DNA from: an uncultured Myxococcales bacterium
GTDB taxonomy: Bacteria; Myxococcota; Myxococcia; Myxococcales; Myxococcaceae
Assembly (NCBI GenBank): GCA_937980205.1
Contig: CALJKW010000078.1
Coordinates: 1-64,000, forward strand
DNA length: 64,000 nucleotides
Reading direction: 5' to 3'
Of this stretch, positions 25,882 through 34,708 are shown in pieces; the stretch's first letter is position 1; every line of letters starts with the position of its first letter. A program made the translations under genes and the position numbers. The notes below the pieces were generated by a model that was not told the origin of the DNA, ran no database searches, and was given only the letters and a program-made list of their open reading frames with translations.

Positions 25882-27474
25882 ATGCGCGCGCTTGTCTGTC
25901 TGATTCTGCTGACCACGGCCTGCTCTCCGCCCGTGGACGTTTGTGCCAACCTCATCTGCGGCGTGGGGCAAACCTGCGACCGCCGCAGCGGCCTGTGCGT
26001 TCGCATCGACGGCGGAGACGTCACCGATTCGGGAACTGAAGATGCGGGCGCCCCCGATGACGGCGGCCAGGGCGGCGGCGGCGGTGGCAGCGGCGGCTGC
26101 ACTCCGGCGTGCACCGGCAGCGCGAAGTGCGACCCGTCTTCGGGTCGCTGCGTCGAGTGCCTCGACGACCGCGACTGCTCGTGCCCGGCCTTCCGGTGCG
26201 TGAACAACTTCTGCACCACGCCGGCGATGGACCCCGATGCCGGTCCGCTGGTGGTGACGCCTCCGCAGGCGGAATCGTGCGCGGCGGCTCAGCCGTTCTC
26301 CTTCCTGGGCTGCACGGTGCCGCGCAGCTTCCAGTTCCGCACGAACCTCGGCGTCGTGATGGACAACGAGCAGGGCATCTGCAGCGCGGCGCAGGGCGGC
26401 GGCCGCGATCTCGTCTACGTGCTCACGCTCGAGGCGACGTACGACCTCACCGTGACGGTGACGCCGGTGAACGGCTCGGGCGCGCACCCCATCGTCTACG
26501 TGCGCCGCATGCCCTGCGCCGGCCAGGAGCTCGCCTGCGTGAACGGCGGCGGCCCGTTCCAGACCACCGTGCACCTGCGCTCGCGCACCGCGGGCGACTA
26601 CGCCATCTTCCTCGACACGCTCGACGCGGCGAGCGGCGGCGAGGTCGAGGTGACGGTCACGCTCTCGGCGCCGACGCAGCCGTCGAACGACACGTGCCTC
26701 ACCGCCGACCCGCTGCCGGTCGACGGCGGCTCGGTGCGCGCGGACACCTCGATCGCGAACAACGACGAGTTCACCACCTGCAACACGGCGGGCGGGCCGG
26801 AGCTCGTGTGGCGGCTGGTGCTCGACCGTCCCGGCGACATCGTCGCGCGGGCCGTGGCCGCCGACGCCGGCGTGAGCGCGTTCATCCAGGTCCGCGAGGG
26901 CAACTGCTCGAGCGGCCCGTCGCGGGGCTGCGCCGGCAGCGGCAACGGTGGAGTCGCGGCGCTTCGCGCGCGCGGCGTCGACGCCGGCGTCTACTACCTC
27001 ATCGTCGAGAGCCCGGCGGCGGGCGCCGGCGCGCTCGACGTGTCGGCCCAGATTCAAGAGCCCTCGCCGCCGCTGCAGCACGACACGTGCGCCGCGCCGT
27101 TCGACATCGTGTTCGCCGACGGCGGCACGTTCGTCGAGCTCGACGTCGACACGAGCACGGCGAATGACGACCACGACGGCCTCTGCAGAAATGGCGGGCC
27201 AGAGTACGTGTACCGCTTGCGCCTGCTGTCGCCGCGGCGGGTCGTCGTCTCGGCGACGCCGACGGCGGGCGGCGACACCGTCCTCTACGTCCGCAGCGGC
27301 AGCTGCACCAGTGGTGTTGAGATCGGGTGCCTCGACCGCGGCTTCGAGGGGGATACCGAGACCTACTCGACGGACGGCGGCCATCTCGCGCCCGGCGACT
27401 ACTTCATCTTCGTCGAGGGGTTCCAGGCGGCGACCTCGGGCCCCACCCGCCTGACGGTCTCGGCGACTCCGTGA
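25882..27474 (+). CDS. Large secreted lipoprotein with PPC-like repeats
   Basis: A 530-residue protein from ATG 25882 (lipoprotein signal MRALVCLILLTTACS). After the signal come a Cys-rich stretch (CANLICGVGQTCDRRSGLC), an Asp/Gly linker, a second Cys-rich stretch (CTGSAKCDPSSGRCVEC), and then three ~115-residue repeats. Each carries patterns such as DLVYVLTLEATYDLTVTVTP or VYRLRLLSPRRVVVSATP, followed by LYVRSGSC and GDYFIFVEG: pre-peptidase C-terminal (PPC)-like beta domains. These usually sit beside enzymes, but none is fused here. Probably a surface binding protein. Its stop overlaps the next gene (GTGA). Confidence 0.85.
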   Translation: MRALVCLILLTTACSPPVDVCANLICGVGQTCDRRSGLCVRIDGGDVTDSGTEDAGAPDDGGQGGGGGGSGGCTPACTGSAKCDPSSGRCVECLDDRDCSCPAFRCVNNFCTTPAMDPDAGPLVVTPPQAESCAAAQPFSFLGCTVPRSFQFRTNLGVVMDNEQGICSAAQGGGRDLVYVLTLEATYDLTVTVTPVNGSGAHPIVYVRRMPCAGQELACVNGGGPFQTTVHLRSRTAGDYAIFLDTLDAASGGEVEVTVTLSAPTQPSNDTCLTADPLPVDGGSVRADTSIANNDEFTTCNTAGGPELVWRLVLDRPGDIVARAVAADAGVSAFIQVREGNCSSGPSRGCAGSGNGGVAALRARGVDAGVYYLIVESPAAGAGALDVSAQIQEPSPPLQHDTCAAPFDIVFADGGTFVELDVDTSTANDDHDGLCRNGGPEYVYRLRLLSPRRVVVSATPTAGGDTVLYVRSGSCTSGVEIGCLDRGFEGDTETYSTDGGHLAPGDYFIFVEGFQAATSGPTRLTVSATP

Positions 27475-28622
27475 CGCCGGCGACGGCGCTCCTGCGTCCG
27501 CCGTACGCGGAGGTCGACGTCGGAGCGAACCGCGTCGCGCTGTTGAAGGACGGGTACCAGACTTTCCCCGCGATGCTGCAGGCGGCGCGCGACGCGAAGT
27601 CGACCATCTGCATCGAGACGTACATCCTCCGCGACGACGCGGTGGGCAACCAGCTCGCGAGCGTGCTGATCGAGCGCGCCTATGCGGGCGTCGAAGTGAA
27701 CCTGATGTACGACGGCTGGGGCGCCGACGTCAGCGACGCGTACGTGATGCGGCTGAAGCTCGCCGGAGTGCGCGTGCTGCACTTCCAGCCGGTGAAGCTG
27801 CTCGGGCCGCTCGGACGAATCCTCGGGCGCCTGCGCCGGCGCAACCACCGCAAGGCGATGATCGTCGACGGGCGCCTCGCGTTCACCGGCGGCCTGAACC
27901 TCTCCAGCGACTACGCCGCGGTCGAGGACGGCGGCCACGGCTGGCGCGACACGCACGTGCGCGTGGAAGGCCCCGCGGCGGTGCAGCTCGAGAAGATGTT
28001 CCTCGCGACGTGGAGACAGCACCGCGGCCCGAAGCTCGACGAGGCGCGCTACCAGCGCCCCGAGGCGCCGGCCGACGCGCGGGTGCGCTTCATCGGCAAC
28101 GAGTTCGCGCGCGATCGCAAAGACATCCGCGTCGCGTACGTGCAGGCGTTCAACGAGGCGAAGCGGCGCATCCACGTGATGAACTCGTACTTCATGCCGC
28201 CGTCGCGGGTGCTGCGGTCGCTGATGAGGGCCGCGCGCCGCGGCGTCGACGTGACGCTGATCCTCGCCGGCTCGACCGACGTGCCGCTGGTGCTGCTCGG
28301 CTCGCGAGGGCTCTACCCCAAGCTCATCCGCAGCGGCGTGCGCGTCTTCGAGTGGAAGGGGCGCGTGCTGCACGCCAAGACCGCGGTCGTCGACGGCACC
28401 TGGAGCACCATCGGCAGCGCGAACCTCGACAACCTGTCGCTGCGTCAGAACCTCGAGGTGAACGCGGTCATCGTCGACGAGAAGTTCGGCGCCGCGATGG
28501 AGAAGCTGTTCCACGCCGACCTGTTCCAGTGCGTCGAGATCACGCGCGAGTCACTGCGCGAGCGCACGTTCCTCGACCGCTTCTTCAGCTGGCTGGCGTA
28601 CCAGGTCCGCACCTGGCTCTGA
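27471..28622 (+). CDS. Phospholipase D-like protein (cardiolipin synthase type)
   Basis: A 383-residue protein from GTG 27471, which overlaps the stop of the preceding lipoprotein gene. Two HKD motifs: NHRKAMIVDG (His126, Lys128, Asp133) and LHAKTAVVDG (His301, Lys303, Asp308), each followed by a Gly/Ser-Asn segment (GGLNLSSD, GSANLDNLS). This is the active-site pair of the PLD superfamily, and the length and order fit soluble cardiolipin synthases such as ClsB, which join phosphatidyl groups. No N-terminal membrane anchors are seen. Alternative activity (another transphosphatidylase) is possible. The gene ends at the start of a tandem-repeat array. Confidence 0.92.
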   Translation: MTPATALLRPPYAEVDVGANRVALLKDGYQTFPAMLQAARDAKSTICIETYILRDDAVGNQLASVLIERAYAGVEVNLMYDGWGADVSDAYVMRLKLAGVRVLHFQPVKLLGPLGRILGRLRRRNHRKAMIVDGRLAFTGGLNLSSDYAAVEDGGHGWRDTHVRVEGPAAVQLEKMFLATWRQHRGPKLDEARYQRPEAPADARVRFIGNEFARDRKDIRVAYVQAFNEAKRRIHVMNSYFMPPSRVLRSLMRAARRGVDVTLILAGSTDVPLVLLGSRGLYPKLIRSGVRVFEWKGRVLHAKTAVVDGTWSTIGSANLDNLSLRQNLEVNAVIVDEKFGAAMEKLFHADLFQCVEITRESLRERTFLDRFFSWLAYQVRTWL

Positions 28623-28638
28623 ACAGCTCAGCGGACGA

Positions 28639-28935
28639 CCAGCACCGGCCGTTTGCAGAAAGCACGATGAGCCCACTCATCCCCCTCTGGGAGGAGCGTC
28701 ACCTCACCACCAGCACCGGTCGCTTGCAGAGAGCCCGATGAGTTTACTCATCCCCCCTCCGAGAGGAGCGTCACCTCACCACCAGCACCGGCCGTTTGCA
28801 GAGAGCCCGATGAGTTTACTCATCCCCCCTCCGAGAGGAGCGTCACCTCACCACCAGCACCGGCCGTTTGCAGAGAGCCCGATGAGTTTACTCATCCCCC
28901 TCCGGGAGGAGCGTCACCTCACCACCAGCACCGGC
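28639..28935. repeat. 71-72 bp tandem repeat array including usp 3' end
   Basis: The segment CCAGCACCGG occurs at 28639, 28710, 28782, 28854 and 28925, a spacing of 71-72 bp. The fifth copy is the real 3' end of the universal stress gene (minus strand), so four partial copies of that end stand outside the gene. Each copy outside has a hairpin: GATGAG with CTCATC at 28666-28681, 28737-28752, 28809-28824, 28881-28896. In unit one the loop has changed but the stem is kept. On the minus strand each unit also starts a short frame after a purine-rich GGAGGGGG-like stretch. The array fills the 291-bp space between convergent genes. Confidence 0.9.
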
Positions 28936-29330
28936 CGTTTGCAGATGTGCACGAGCCGGTCGGCGATGCTGCCGAGCAGCACGCGGGAGACGGCGTTGCG
29001 GCCCTTGTTGCCGACGACGACGAGATCGAAGCCGCCCTCGTCGGCGGTATCGGAGATGACCTCGGCCGGCGGCCCGAGCACGTTCTTCGTCTCGACCTTC
29101 GGCGCGCCGAGGCCCTTCACGACGTCGGCGAGCACGGCAGCGCCGCGCGCGAGCTCGGACTCGCGCAGCTCGGCGATGGGCGCCATCGGCACGTCGCCCG
29201 GGAGAATCGTCGGAGGCGTGACGTGAATGAGGGTGACGCTGGCTCCGAAGGGCCCGGCGAGCGAGAGCGCCTGCTTCGCTGCGTGAATGGACGCGAGTGA
29301 ACCGTCGACCGCGCAGAGGATCTTCTTCAT
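28914..29330 (-). CDS. Universal stress protein (UspA family)
   Basis: A 138-residue single-domain protein from ATG 29330. N-terminus MKKILCAVDGSLASIHA is the family start; the nucleotide-binding motif near the end reads VVGNKGRNAVSRVLLGSIAD then ICKRPVLVVR. It has the glycine spacing GN-x(2)-GR-x(8)-GS of ATP-binding Usp members. Such proteins are cytoplasmic and help survive nutrient and stress arrest. The end of this gene has been copied into the tandem array beyond its stop. An upstream open frame to 29375 has no support. Confidence 0.92.
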   Translation of the reverse strand: MKKILCAVDGSLASIHAAKQALSLAGPFGASVTLIHVTPPTILPGDVPMAPIAELRESELARGAAVLADVVKGLGAPKVETKNVLGPPAEVISDTADEGGFDLVVVGNKGRNAVSRVLLGSIADRLVHICKRPVLVVR

Positions 29331-29492
29331 GAGAGCTGGATAACCGGCGCGCGCAGCATCAGCAGTGCGGAGCACCAGCCGGTAACCGTCAGGCCCTACC
29401 CGTCTTCACGAGCCCGGAAACGTGAACGAACCCGGGCCCGTCGAGTCGTTCACGCGAACGTCGGGCGTACCCGACAAAGCCGTCCTCGGCCT

Positions 29493-29897
29493 TTACGGGC
29501 TGCCGGCGAGCTGCGAACCGGCAGCGTCTTCGGGATCGAGCCCGCTGGCGACGGCTTCCTTCACGGCGCTGGTCACCGACTTGAACGCCGAGGCCGGCAC
29601 CTTGCCCGCCTTCAGCTTCAGCTCGCGGGTGATCGGCTCCTGCTCCTCGTCGAAGTAGACGGCGACGGTGAGCTTGCCCTTCTTCTCGACCTCGCCGGTG
29701 ACGACGGCGGCGACGGCGACGTCCTCGCCGTCTTCTCCGGGCTTCACGCACTTGAACGCCTTGCAGAGCTTCGCGGAGAGCTGCTTCTTCACCGCCGAAG
29801 CCTTCGGCCCCTTGAAGTCCACGACGGAGATGCGCGGCTTCTCCGCGAACGCAGCGCTCGCGGTGAAGATGATCGTCACTGCCAAAAGTCGGAACAT
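29493..29897 (-). CDS. Small exported protein of unknown function
   Basis: A 134-residue protein from ATG 29897, with a strong Shine-Dalgarno (GAGGAGG) and a cleavable signal (MFRLLAVTIIFTASAAFA). The mature part begins with ISVVDFKGPKASAVKKQL, has a Cys pair (LCKAFKCV), and then VTGEVEKKGKLTVAVYFDEE, a strand pattern seen in TolB-like/FlgO-type periplasmic domains. A similar arrangement (AKACQGATECLQ, then VVIGVDVG) is found in the protein at 45792-46604. Family assignment is uncertain. It stands alone: 162 bp from usp and 169 bp from the next gene, which is divergent. Confidence 0.75.
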   Translation of the reverse strand: MFRLLAVTIIFTASAAFAEKPRISVVDFKGPKASAVKKQLSAKLCKAFKCVKPGEDGEDVAVAAVVTGEVEKKGKLTVAVYFDEEQEPITRELKLKAGKVPASAFKSVTSAVKEAVASGLDPEDAAGSQLAGSP

Positions 29898-30066
29898 GAG
29901 GCCTCCTCGCACCGCGGCATTGTGCAGATCGCAGGCCATCACCCAACCGCGCGGCATCACGCGTGATTGAAACCTCCTACATTGGGCAACTGCCCGAGAC
30001 ATCGACACTCCTTTTGGAGCGCACGCGCCTTTGTCAGGTTGCTTGTCACTGCTATAGCCGCCCCGC

Positions 30067-30651
30067 ATGAAGCGGATCGGCAGCGCGCTGATCGTGGTGC
30101 TCCTCGCCTGCCCGGGCCAGTCGCCGCCGCCGGGAGACGAGCAGATGGGCCGGTACACGTTCCGGGCGGAGCCGATCGGCGGGCTGCCCGACGCGTGCAC
30201 GTTCGTCGAGATCCCCGACGGCGGCTTCTCGTTCGAAGCGGCGTTCTCGCGCTTCCGCGACGCGGGCCTCTACTACGTGACGATCGGCGGCGTCGCGCAC
30301 GAGGCGACCTGGGACGGCCAGCGGATCAGCGCGACGTACAGCGCGCAGCGCAACTTCAGCCAGTGCGGCTGTGCGGGCGGCTCGACGGTCGTCACGACGA
30401 TGAGGGAGACCCTCTCCGCCACCGTCGTCTCGCGCTCGCAGAGCGAAGCGGCGGGCGGCTGCGTCGACAACCCACCGGTCGATCTCGACGCCGGCATCGT
30501 GCCGCCGAACAGCACCAGCGAGGGCGGCTTCGACGCCGTGCGCGCCTGCGGCACGCTGGGCGAAGAAGTGACGACCAACGTGCAGGTGCCGTGCTTCACC
30601 CAGTGCAACTTCTGCCAGCTCCGGTACACCATCCAGGGAGAGCGGCGATGA
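30067..30651 (+). CDS. Small lipoprotein of unknown function
   Basis: A 194-residue lipoprotein (MKRIGSALIVVLLACPGQ, lipobox LLAC). The mature chain has paired Cys (CGCAGGST and CFTQCNFCQLRY near the C-terminus), suggesting disulfides and an extracytoplasmic place. No recognised domain. Its stop overlaps the queC start (ATGA), so it heads a tightly coupled run with queC and the VanX-like gene, though no functional connection is apparent. ATG 30067 is the only sensible start given the signal peptide. Confidence 0.8.
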   Translation: MKRIGSALIVVLLACPGQSPPPGDEQMGRYTFRAEPIGGLPDACTFVEIPDGGFSFEAAFSRFRDAGLYYVTIGGVAHEATWDGQRISATYSAQRNFSQCGCAGGSTVVTTMRETLSATVVSRSQSEAAGGCVDNPPVDLDAGIVPPNSTSEGGFDAVRACGTLGEEVTTNVQVPCFTQCNFCQLRYTIQGERR

Positions 30652-31328
30652 AGAAGAAGGCGGTGGTGCTGCTCTCGGGCGGGCTCGACTCGGCGACGTG
30701 CCTCGCCATCGCCAAGAAGACGTTCGACCCCGTCTGCCTCTGCGTCGACTACGGCCAGCGCCACCGCGTCGAGCTGCAGCACTCGGAGAACGTCGCCCGC
30801 TCGATGAAGATCCGCGACGTCCGCACGGTGAAGCTCGACCTGCGCGCGATCGGCGGCTCGGCGCTCACCGACGACATCGCCGTGCCGAAGAAGCGCAAGG
30901 CGAAGCAACTGAGCAAGGGCATCCCCGTCACCTACGTGCCCGCGCGCAACACCATCTTCCTCGGGCTCGCGATCGGCCTGTGTGAAGTCGTGGGCGCCAC
31001 CGACGTCTTCATCGGCGTGAACGCGGTCGACTACAGCGGCTACCCGGACTGCCGGCCCGAGTTCATCCGCGCGTTCGAGAAGGCCGCGCGCCTGGGCACG
31101 AAGGCGGGCGTCGAAGGCGCGAAGCTCAAAGTCCACGCGCCCCTGTCCGGGCTGACGAAGGCCGAGATCATCCAGCTCGGCCTGAAGCACGGCGTCGACT
31201 ACCGCTACACGCACTCCTGCTACGACCCTCGAGGCGGCCAGGCGTGCGGCGAGTGCGACTCGTGCGTGCTGCGGCGCAAGGGCTTCCAGGAGGCCGGCGT
31301 CCCCGACCCGACGAGGTACGCGGCATGA
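30648..31328 (+). CDS. queC: 7-cyano-7-deazaguanine synthase QueC
   Basis: A 226-residue enzyme that converts 7-carboxy-7-deazaguanine to preQ0 with ATP and ammonia, in queuosine biosynthesis. The ATP-pyrophosphatase P-loop SGGLDSATCL is at residues 10-19; VDYGQRH, PARNTIFLGLA and GVNAVDYSGYPDCRPEF are family signatures; zinc Cys are in CYDPRGGQACGECDSC. ATG 30648 overlaps the previous stop, and the next gene overlaps this stop, so the three are coupled. No queD, queE or queF is in the window. No DNA 7-deazaguanine (dpd) genes are seen nearby, so tRNA modification is the default role. Confidence 0.96.
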   Translation: MKKKAVVLLSGGLDSATCLAIAKKTFDPVCLCVDYGQRHRVELQHSENVARSMKIRDVRTVKLDLRAIGGSALTDDIAVPKKRKAKQLSKGIPVTYVPARNTIFLGLAIGLCEVVGATDVFIGVNAVDYSGYPDCRPEFIRAFEKAARLGTKAGVEGAKLKVHAPLSGLTKAEIIQLGLKHGVDYRYTHSCYDPRGGQACGECDSCVLRRKGFQEAGVPDPTRYAA

Positions 31329-31921
31329 TCTCCCCGCTCCTTCTTCTCCTCGCCGCCGACGCGGGAACCCCGAAGCTCGTCGAGGCCAACACGCTGGTGA
31401 AGGACCTCGTCGTCGACCTGCGCTACGCGACGCCGGACAACTTCCTCAAGAAGCAGGTCTACCCCGACGGCTCGCGCTGCCTGTTGCTCGAAGAGTCGGC
31501 GAAGCGCCTTCAGAAGGCCGCCGACCAGCTGCGCGAGCAGGGCTTTCGCCTGAAGGTGTGGGACTGCTACCGCCCGCACGCGGTGCAGTTCGAGATGTGG
31601 AAGATCTTCCCCAAGCCCGGCTACGTCGCCGAGCCGAAGGCGGGCAGCAACCACAACCGCGGCGGCGCCGTCGACCTCACGATGGTCACGCTCGACGGCA
31701 AGGACGTCGAGATGCCGACGCCGTTCGACACCTTCTCCAAGGCGGCGCACCACGGCTACGCCGGCGGCAGCGAAGAATCGCGAAAGAACCGCGAGACGCT
31801 GAAAGCCGCGATGGAAGCGGCCGGTTTCGTGAAGAACGCGATGGAGTGGTGGCACTGGGACCTGCCCGACGCGAAGTCGCGGCCGATCCTCGACGAGCCG
31901 TTGGTCGCCCCGGCGAAGTAA
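31325..31921 (+). CDS. D-Ala-D-Ala dipeptidase, VanX/DdpX family
   Basis: A 198-residue protein with a short hydrophobic start (MISPLLLLLAADA), so perhaps exported. Active-site features of the M15D zinc peptidases are present: SNHNRGGAVDLT with His110 and Asp117 as zinc ligands, Arg in CYRPHA, and MEWWHWD with the catalytic Glu174 and zinc ligand His177. Known members cleave D-alanyl-D-alanine dipeptide, in peptidoglycan recycling or vancomycin resistance. No vanH/vanA-like ligase is nearby, so a cell-wall scavenging role is more likely. ATG 31325 overlaps the queC stop. Confidence 0.93.
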   Translation: MISPLLLLLAADAGTPKLVEANTLVKDLVVDLRYATPDNFLKKQVYPDGSRCLLLEESAKRLQKAADQLREQGFRLKVWDCYRPHAVQFEMWKIFPKPGYVAEPKAGSNHNRGGAVDLTMVTLDGKDVEMPTPFDTFSKAAHHGYAGGSEESRKNRETLKAAMEAAGFVKNAMEWWHWDLPDAKSRPILDEPLVAPAK

Positions 31922-31933
31922 GCTCGCGGGCTG

Positions 31934-34708
31934 GTGCGGGCACCGGTCCTCCTCGCCTTGCTGGGCATCACAGCCTGCGCGCCCGCGCCGCACGTGGTGC
32001 TCGAGTTCCCCGACGCGGCGGCCGAGGCCGAGGCGGCGGAGATGTCGGTCTACGCGCTCGCCGCCGACACCGACTGCGCGCCGCTGATGAGGAACGGGCA
32101 GATCTTCGGGTGGATCCTCACCACCACGTTCCGCCTGCCGCTCACCGATGACGCGCACCTCGGCAAGCTCGCGCGGGGGCCGGCGGTCTTCTTTGCGCAG
32201 GCGCGCGACGCCTCGGGCCGCGTCTTCCTGCGCGGCTGCGTCGCGACGAACGCCGGCGGAGACGTCGTGCTGCGCCTGCACCGCGTGGTGAAGCCGGTGA
32301 CGATGCGCGAGGGCGAGGTCGTGGTCGTCGACGTCGTCGCGAACGACGCGATGGGCAACCCGGCGGTGGTCGAGCTGCGCGACGCTCCGCGGTTCGCGAC
32401 CTACGACGCGGCGGCGCGCGTGATGCGGCTGACTCCCGGGCCGGCGGATCAAGGCACGTACGAGTTCAGCATCGAGCCTCCGCCGGGCGGCAACGCGGCG
32501 TTCTCGCAGCAGGTGGTGGTGACGGTCGAAGACGTGCCGCGCCCGCTCGAGTGGCACCGCGCGTACCGCGGCTGGGTCGGCCGCTTCGACTCGAGCGCGC
32601 TGTGGGACGGTCAACTGCGCCAGCTGTACGTCACGGGCGGCCGCGACTTCGGCGTCGAGCTCGCGAAGATGTCGCGCACGCTCTACACGACGTCGAAGCC
32701 GGCCGACGCGCTCACCGACTTCCGCATCCTCGACTTCAACGCTGACGGCGGAGTCCCCAACTGGGAAACGCGCCGGTTCACGCGCGTGAACAGCTCGGGG
32801 AAGTTCGGCCACGCGATGGGCTTCGTGCGCCTCGGCCGCGCGCCGGGCGGCGAGCGCCTGGGCTTCGTGCTCGGCGGCTTCGACGGCGCGCAGATCAGCG
32901 GCGAGTCGCTGCTGTTCCGACCCGCAGCGCCGGTGACGACCGCCAGCGCCCCGACGATGCTGAATGACAACGGCACCACCTTTCATTTCGGAATGGCGGT
33001 GGCCGTTGCGCCTGACTCGACCTCGACGTACCTGTTCGGTGGAGACCGCGGCACCTCGGGGGCGAAGGCCGATCTGCTCGAGGTGTGGATGCCGTCGGCC
33101 GGCATCGTGAACGTCGATCGCCTGGCGACCGGCACGACACCGCAGCCGGCCGGTCGATCGAAGGCGACGCTCACGCTCGCCGAGAACCCGCGCCGCCTGG
33201 TCGTCATCGGCGGCCGCTCGGTGAACGGCACGGCCGAGACGCTCTACGGCGACGCGTGGATCATCTGCCTCGAGGAGCTGGCGCCGAAGTGCCCGCCCGG
33301 CTCGCGCCTGCAGTGGATGCGCGTCACCAACCCCGGTGGAGACGTCTTCCCCGGCTCGGGCACGACCGGCGTCTTCGCGCACGTGGCCGGCTACGACGTC
33401 GCGAACGACCGCGTCATCACCTACGGAGGCCTCGGCGTCGTCAACAACCTGACCTGGCTCTTCGAAGACGTGTTCGCGCTCGAGCTCGGCAACGCGATGC
33501 CGGTCGACGGCGGCGTCTCTGCCCGCTTCGTGCACCTGCCTGCGCCGGGCGGCCCGCTCGGGCTCGTCGGCGCCGCGGCGACGCAGGACACCGACGGCGG
33601 CCGGCTGCTCATCTACGGCGGCATCACCGGGCGCGTGCTCGACGGCACCGCGCAGCTCGACACGACGGAGGACGTCTGGGCGCTCGGCCTGACGCCGGGC
33701 AACGAGAAGCTGACGAAGGTGACCGTGGCTCCGCAGTACGACGTGCCGGCGCGGCGCGTGGCGGGCAACGTGCTGCCCCGCGGGCCGATGATGCTCGGCG
33801 GTCAGAGCGAGAGCTCGAACGCGGCCGGGTGGCCGACCGACATCTGGCGCATCGAGCCCGACGGCGGCGCGACGCGCGTGAACGTGCCGGGCTTCACCCC
33901 GCTGCCGCTCGCGAACATGACCGTCACGTACAACCCGGACCTCGACGAGTACTGGATGTACGGGGGTCGCCGCGCGAGCCTGCTGCCGACTCCGGCGCTG
34001 TACCGCTACAAGCTCGATGGAGGCTTCACCTTCATCGACCAGTTCGACGTGAACCCGCGCTGGGGCCACTCGGCGGCGTGGGACGAGCGGAACCACCGCA
34101 TGCTGTTCTTCGGCGGCATCGGGCTCGACGAGACGACGGGCATGACGCAGCCGCTGAACGAGGTGCTGGCGCTCGTGCTCGAGGCCGACGGCGGGCTGTC
34201 GACGACGAAGCTGGAGCCGACGGGAACTCCGCCGCCGCCGCGGTACGGAGCCATCGCCGGGTACGACCGCTTCGCGCAGCGGCTGCTCGTCTTCGGAGGC
34301 ACCGCGCGCGTGGGCACCGGCGAGCAGGACGTCGTCGACGCGTGGGAGCTGTCGCTCGTCCCCGGGCAGGAGCGCTGGATGCAGATCGACGCGCGCGGCG
34401 CCGCGACCGACCTGCCGGAGACCATCTACTTCCCCGCCGGCGCGTGGACGCAGGAGAACCCGCCGTCGCTGTACGTCATCGGCACCGTGCGCCGGCAGGG
34501 CGGCACCTACGCGTTCATCGACGGCGTGTGGAGGCTGAAGCTCGACGCGCAGCCGACGTGGGTGAGGCAGCAGGTGCCGGACTTCGCGCCGCGCGCGCGG
34601 GTGTTCCCCGGGTTCGCCTACGACGAGGTGAACCAGCGCATCTTCCTCTCCGGCGGCGCGGCGGACCCGGTGTTCCGCAACGACGTCTGGTACCTCACGC
34701 TGCCGTAG
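31934..34708 (+). CDS. Kelch-repeat lipoprotein
   Basis: A 924-residue lipoprotein from GTG 31934 (signal RAPVLLALLGITAC). The first ~190 residues form a beta-rich domain with a cadherin/Big-like end (VTMREGEVVVVDVVANDAMG, then VVVTVEDV). The rest is made of Kelch-type blades, each with a Gly-rich strand such as RLLIYGGITGRV, MLFFGGIGLDE, RLLVFGGTARVG and RIFLSGGAADPV. Such propellers bind partners or glycans outside the cell. No catalytic residues. Length is large for the class but the blades are regular. Its stop abuts the convergent gene's stop (34709). Confidence 0.85.
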   Translation: MRAPVLLALLGITACAPAPHVVLEFPDAAAEAEAAEMSVYALAADTDCAPLMRNGQIFGWILTTTFRLPLTDDAHLGKLARGPAVFFAQARDASGRVFLRGCVATNAGGDVVLRLHRVVKPVTMREGEVVVVDVVANDAMGNPAVVELRDAPRFATYDAAARVMRLTPGPADQGTYEFSIEPPPGGNAAFSQQVVVTVEDVPRPLEWHRAYRGWVGRFDSSALWDGQLRQLYVTGGRDFGVELAKMSRTLYTTSKPADALTDFRILDFNADGGVPNWETRRFTRVNSSGKFGHAMGFVRLGRAPGGERLGFVLGGFDGAQISGESLLFRPAAPVTTASAPTMLNDNGTTFHFGMAVAVAPDSTSTYLFGGDRGTSGAKADLLEVWMPSAGIVNVDRLATGTTPQPAGRSKATLTLAENPRRLVVIGGRSVNGTAETLYGDAWIICLEELAPKCPPGSRLQWMRVTNPGGDVFPGSGTTGVFAHVAGYDVANDRVITYGGLGVVNNLTWLFEDVFALELGNAMPVDGGVSARFVHLPAPGGPLGLVGAAATQDTDGGRLLIYGGITGRVLDGTAQLDTTEDVWALGLTPGNEKLTKVTVAPQYDVPARRVAGNVLPRGPMMLGGQSESSNAAGWPTDIWRIEPDGGATRVNVPGFTPLPLANMTVTYNPDLDEYWMYGGRRASLLPTPALYRYKLDGGFTFIDQFDVNPRWGHSAAWDERNHRMLFFGGIGLDETTGMTQPLNEVLALVLEADGGLSTTKLEPTGTPPPPRYGAIAGYDRFAQRLLVFGGTARVGTGEQDVVDAWELSLVPGQERWMQIDARGAATDLPETIYFPAGAWTQENPPSLYVIGTVRRQGGTYAFIDGVWRLKLDAQPTWVRQQVPDFAPRARVFPGFAYDEVNQRIFLSGGAADPVFRNDVWYLTLP

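Noticed and set aside
28639..28935. CRISPR array
   Set aside because: Units are contiguous copies of a gene end with no unique spacers, and no cas gene is near.
28738..29226. 162-residue plus-strand frame through the tandem array
   Set aside because: Its repeated peptide follows from the 72-bp period being a multiple of three; it runs into antisense of the universal stress gene.
30648..31328. queC as part of a DNA 7-deazaguanine (dpd) defence island
   Set aside because: No dpdA-like transglycosylase or other dpd gene is present; its neighbours are a lipoprotein and a dipeptidase.
31220..34096. 958-residue minus-strand frame opposite queC, VanX-like and Kelch genes
   Set aside because: Spans three real plus-strand genes and has no recognisable domain.
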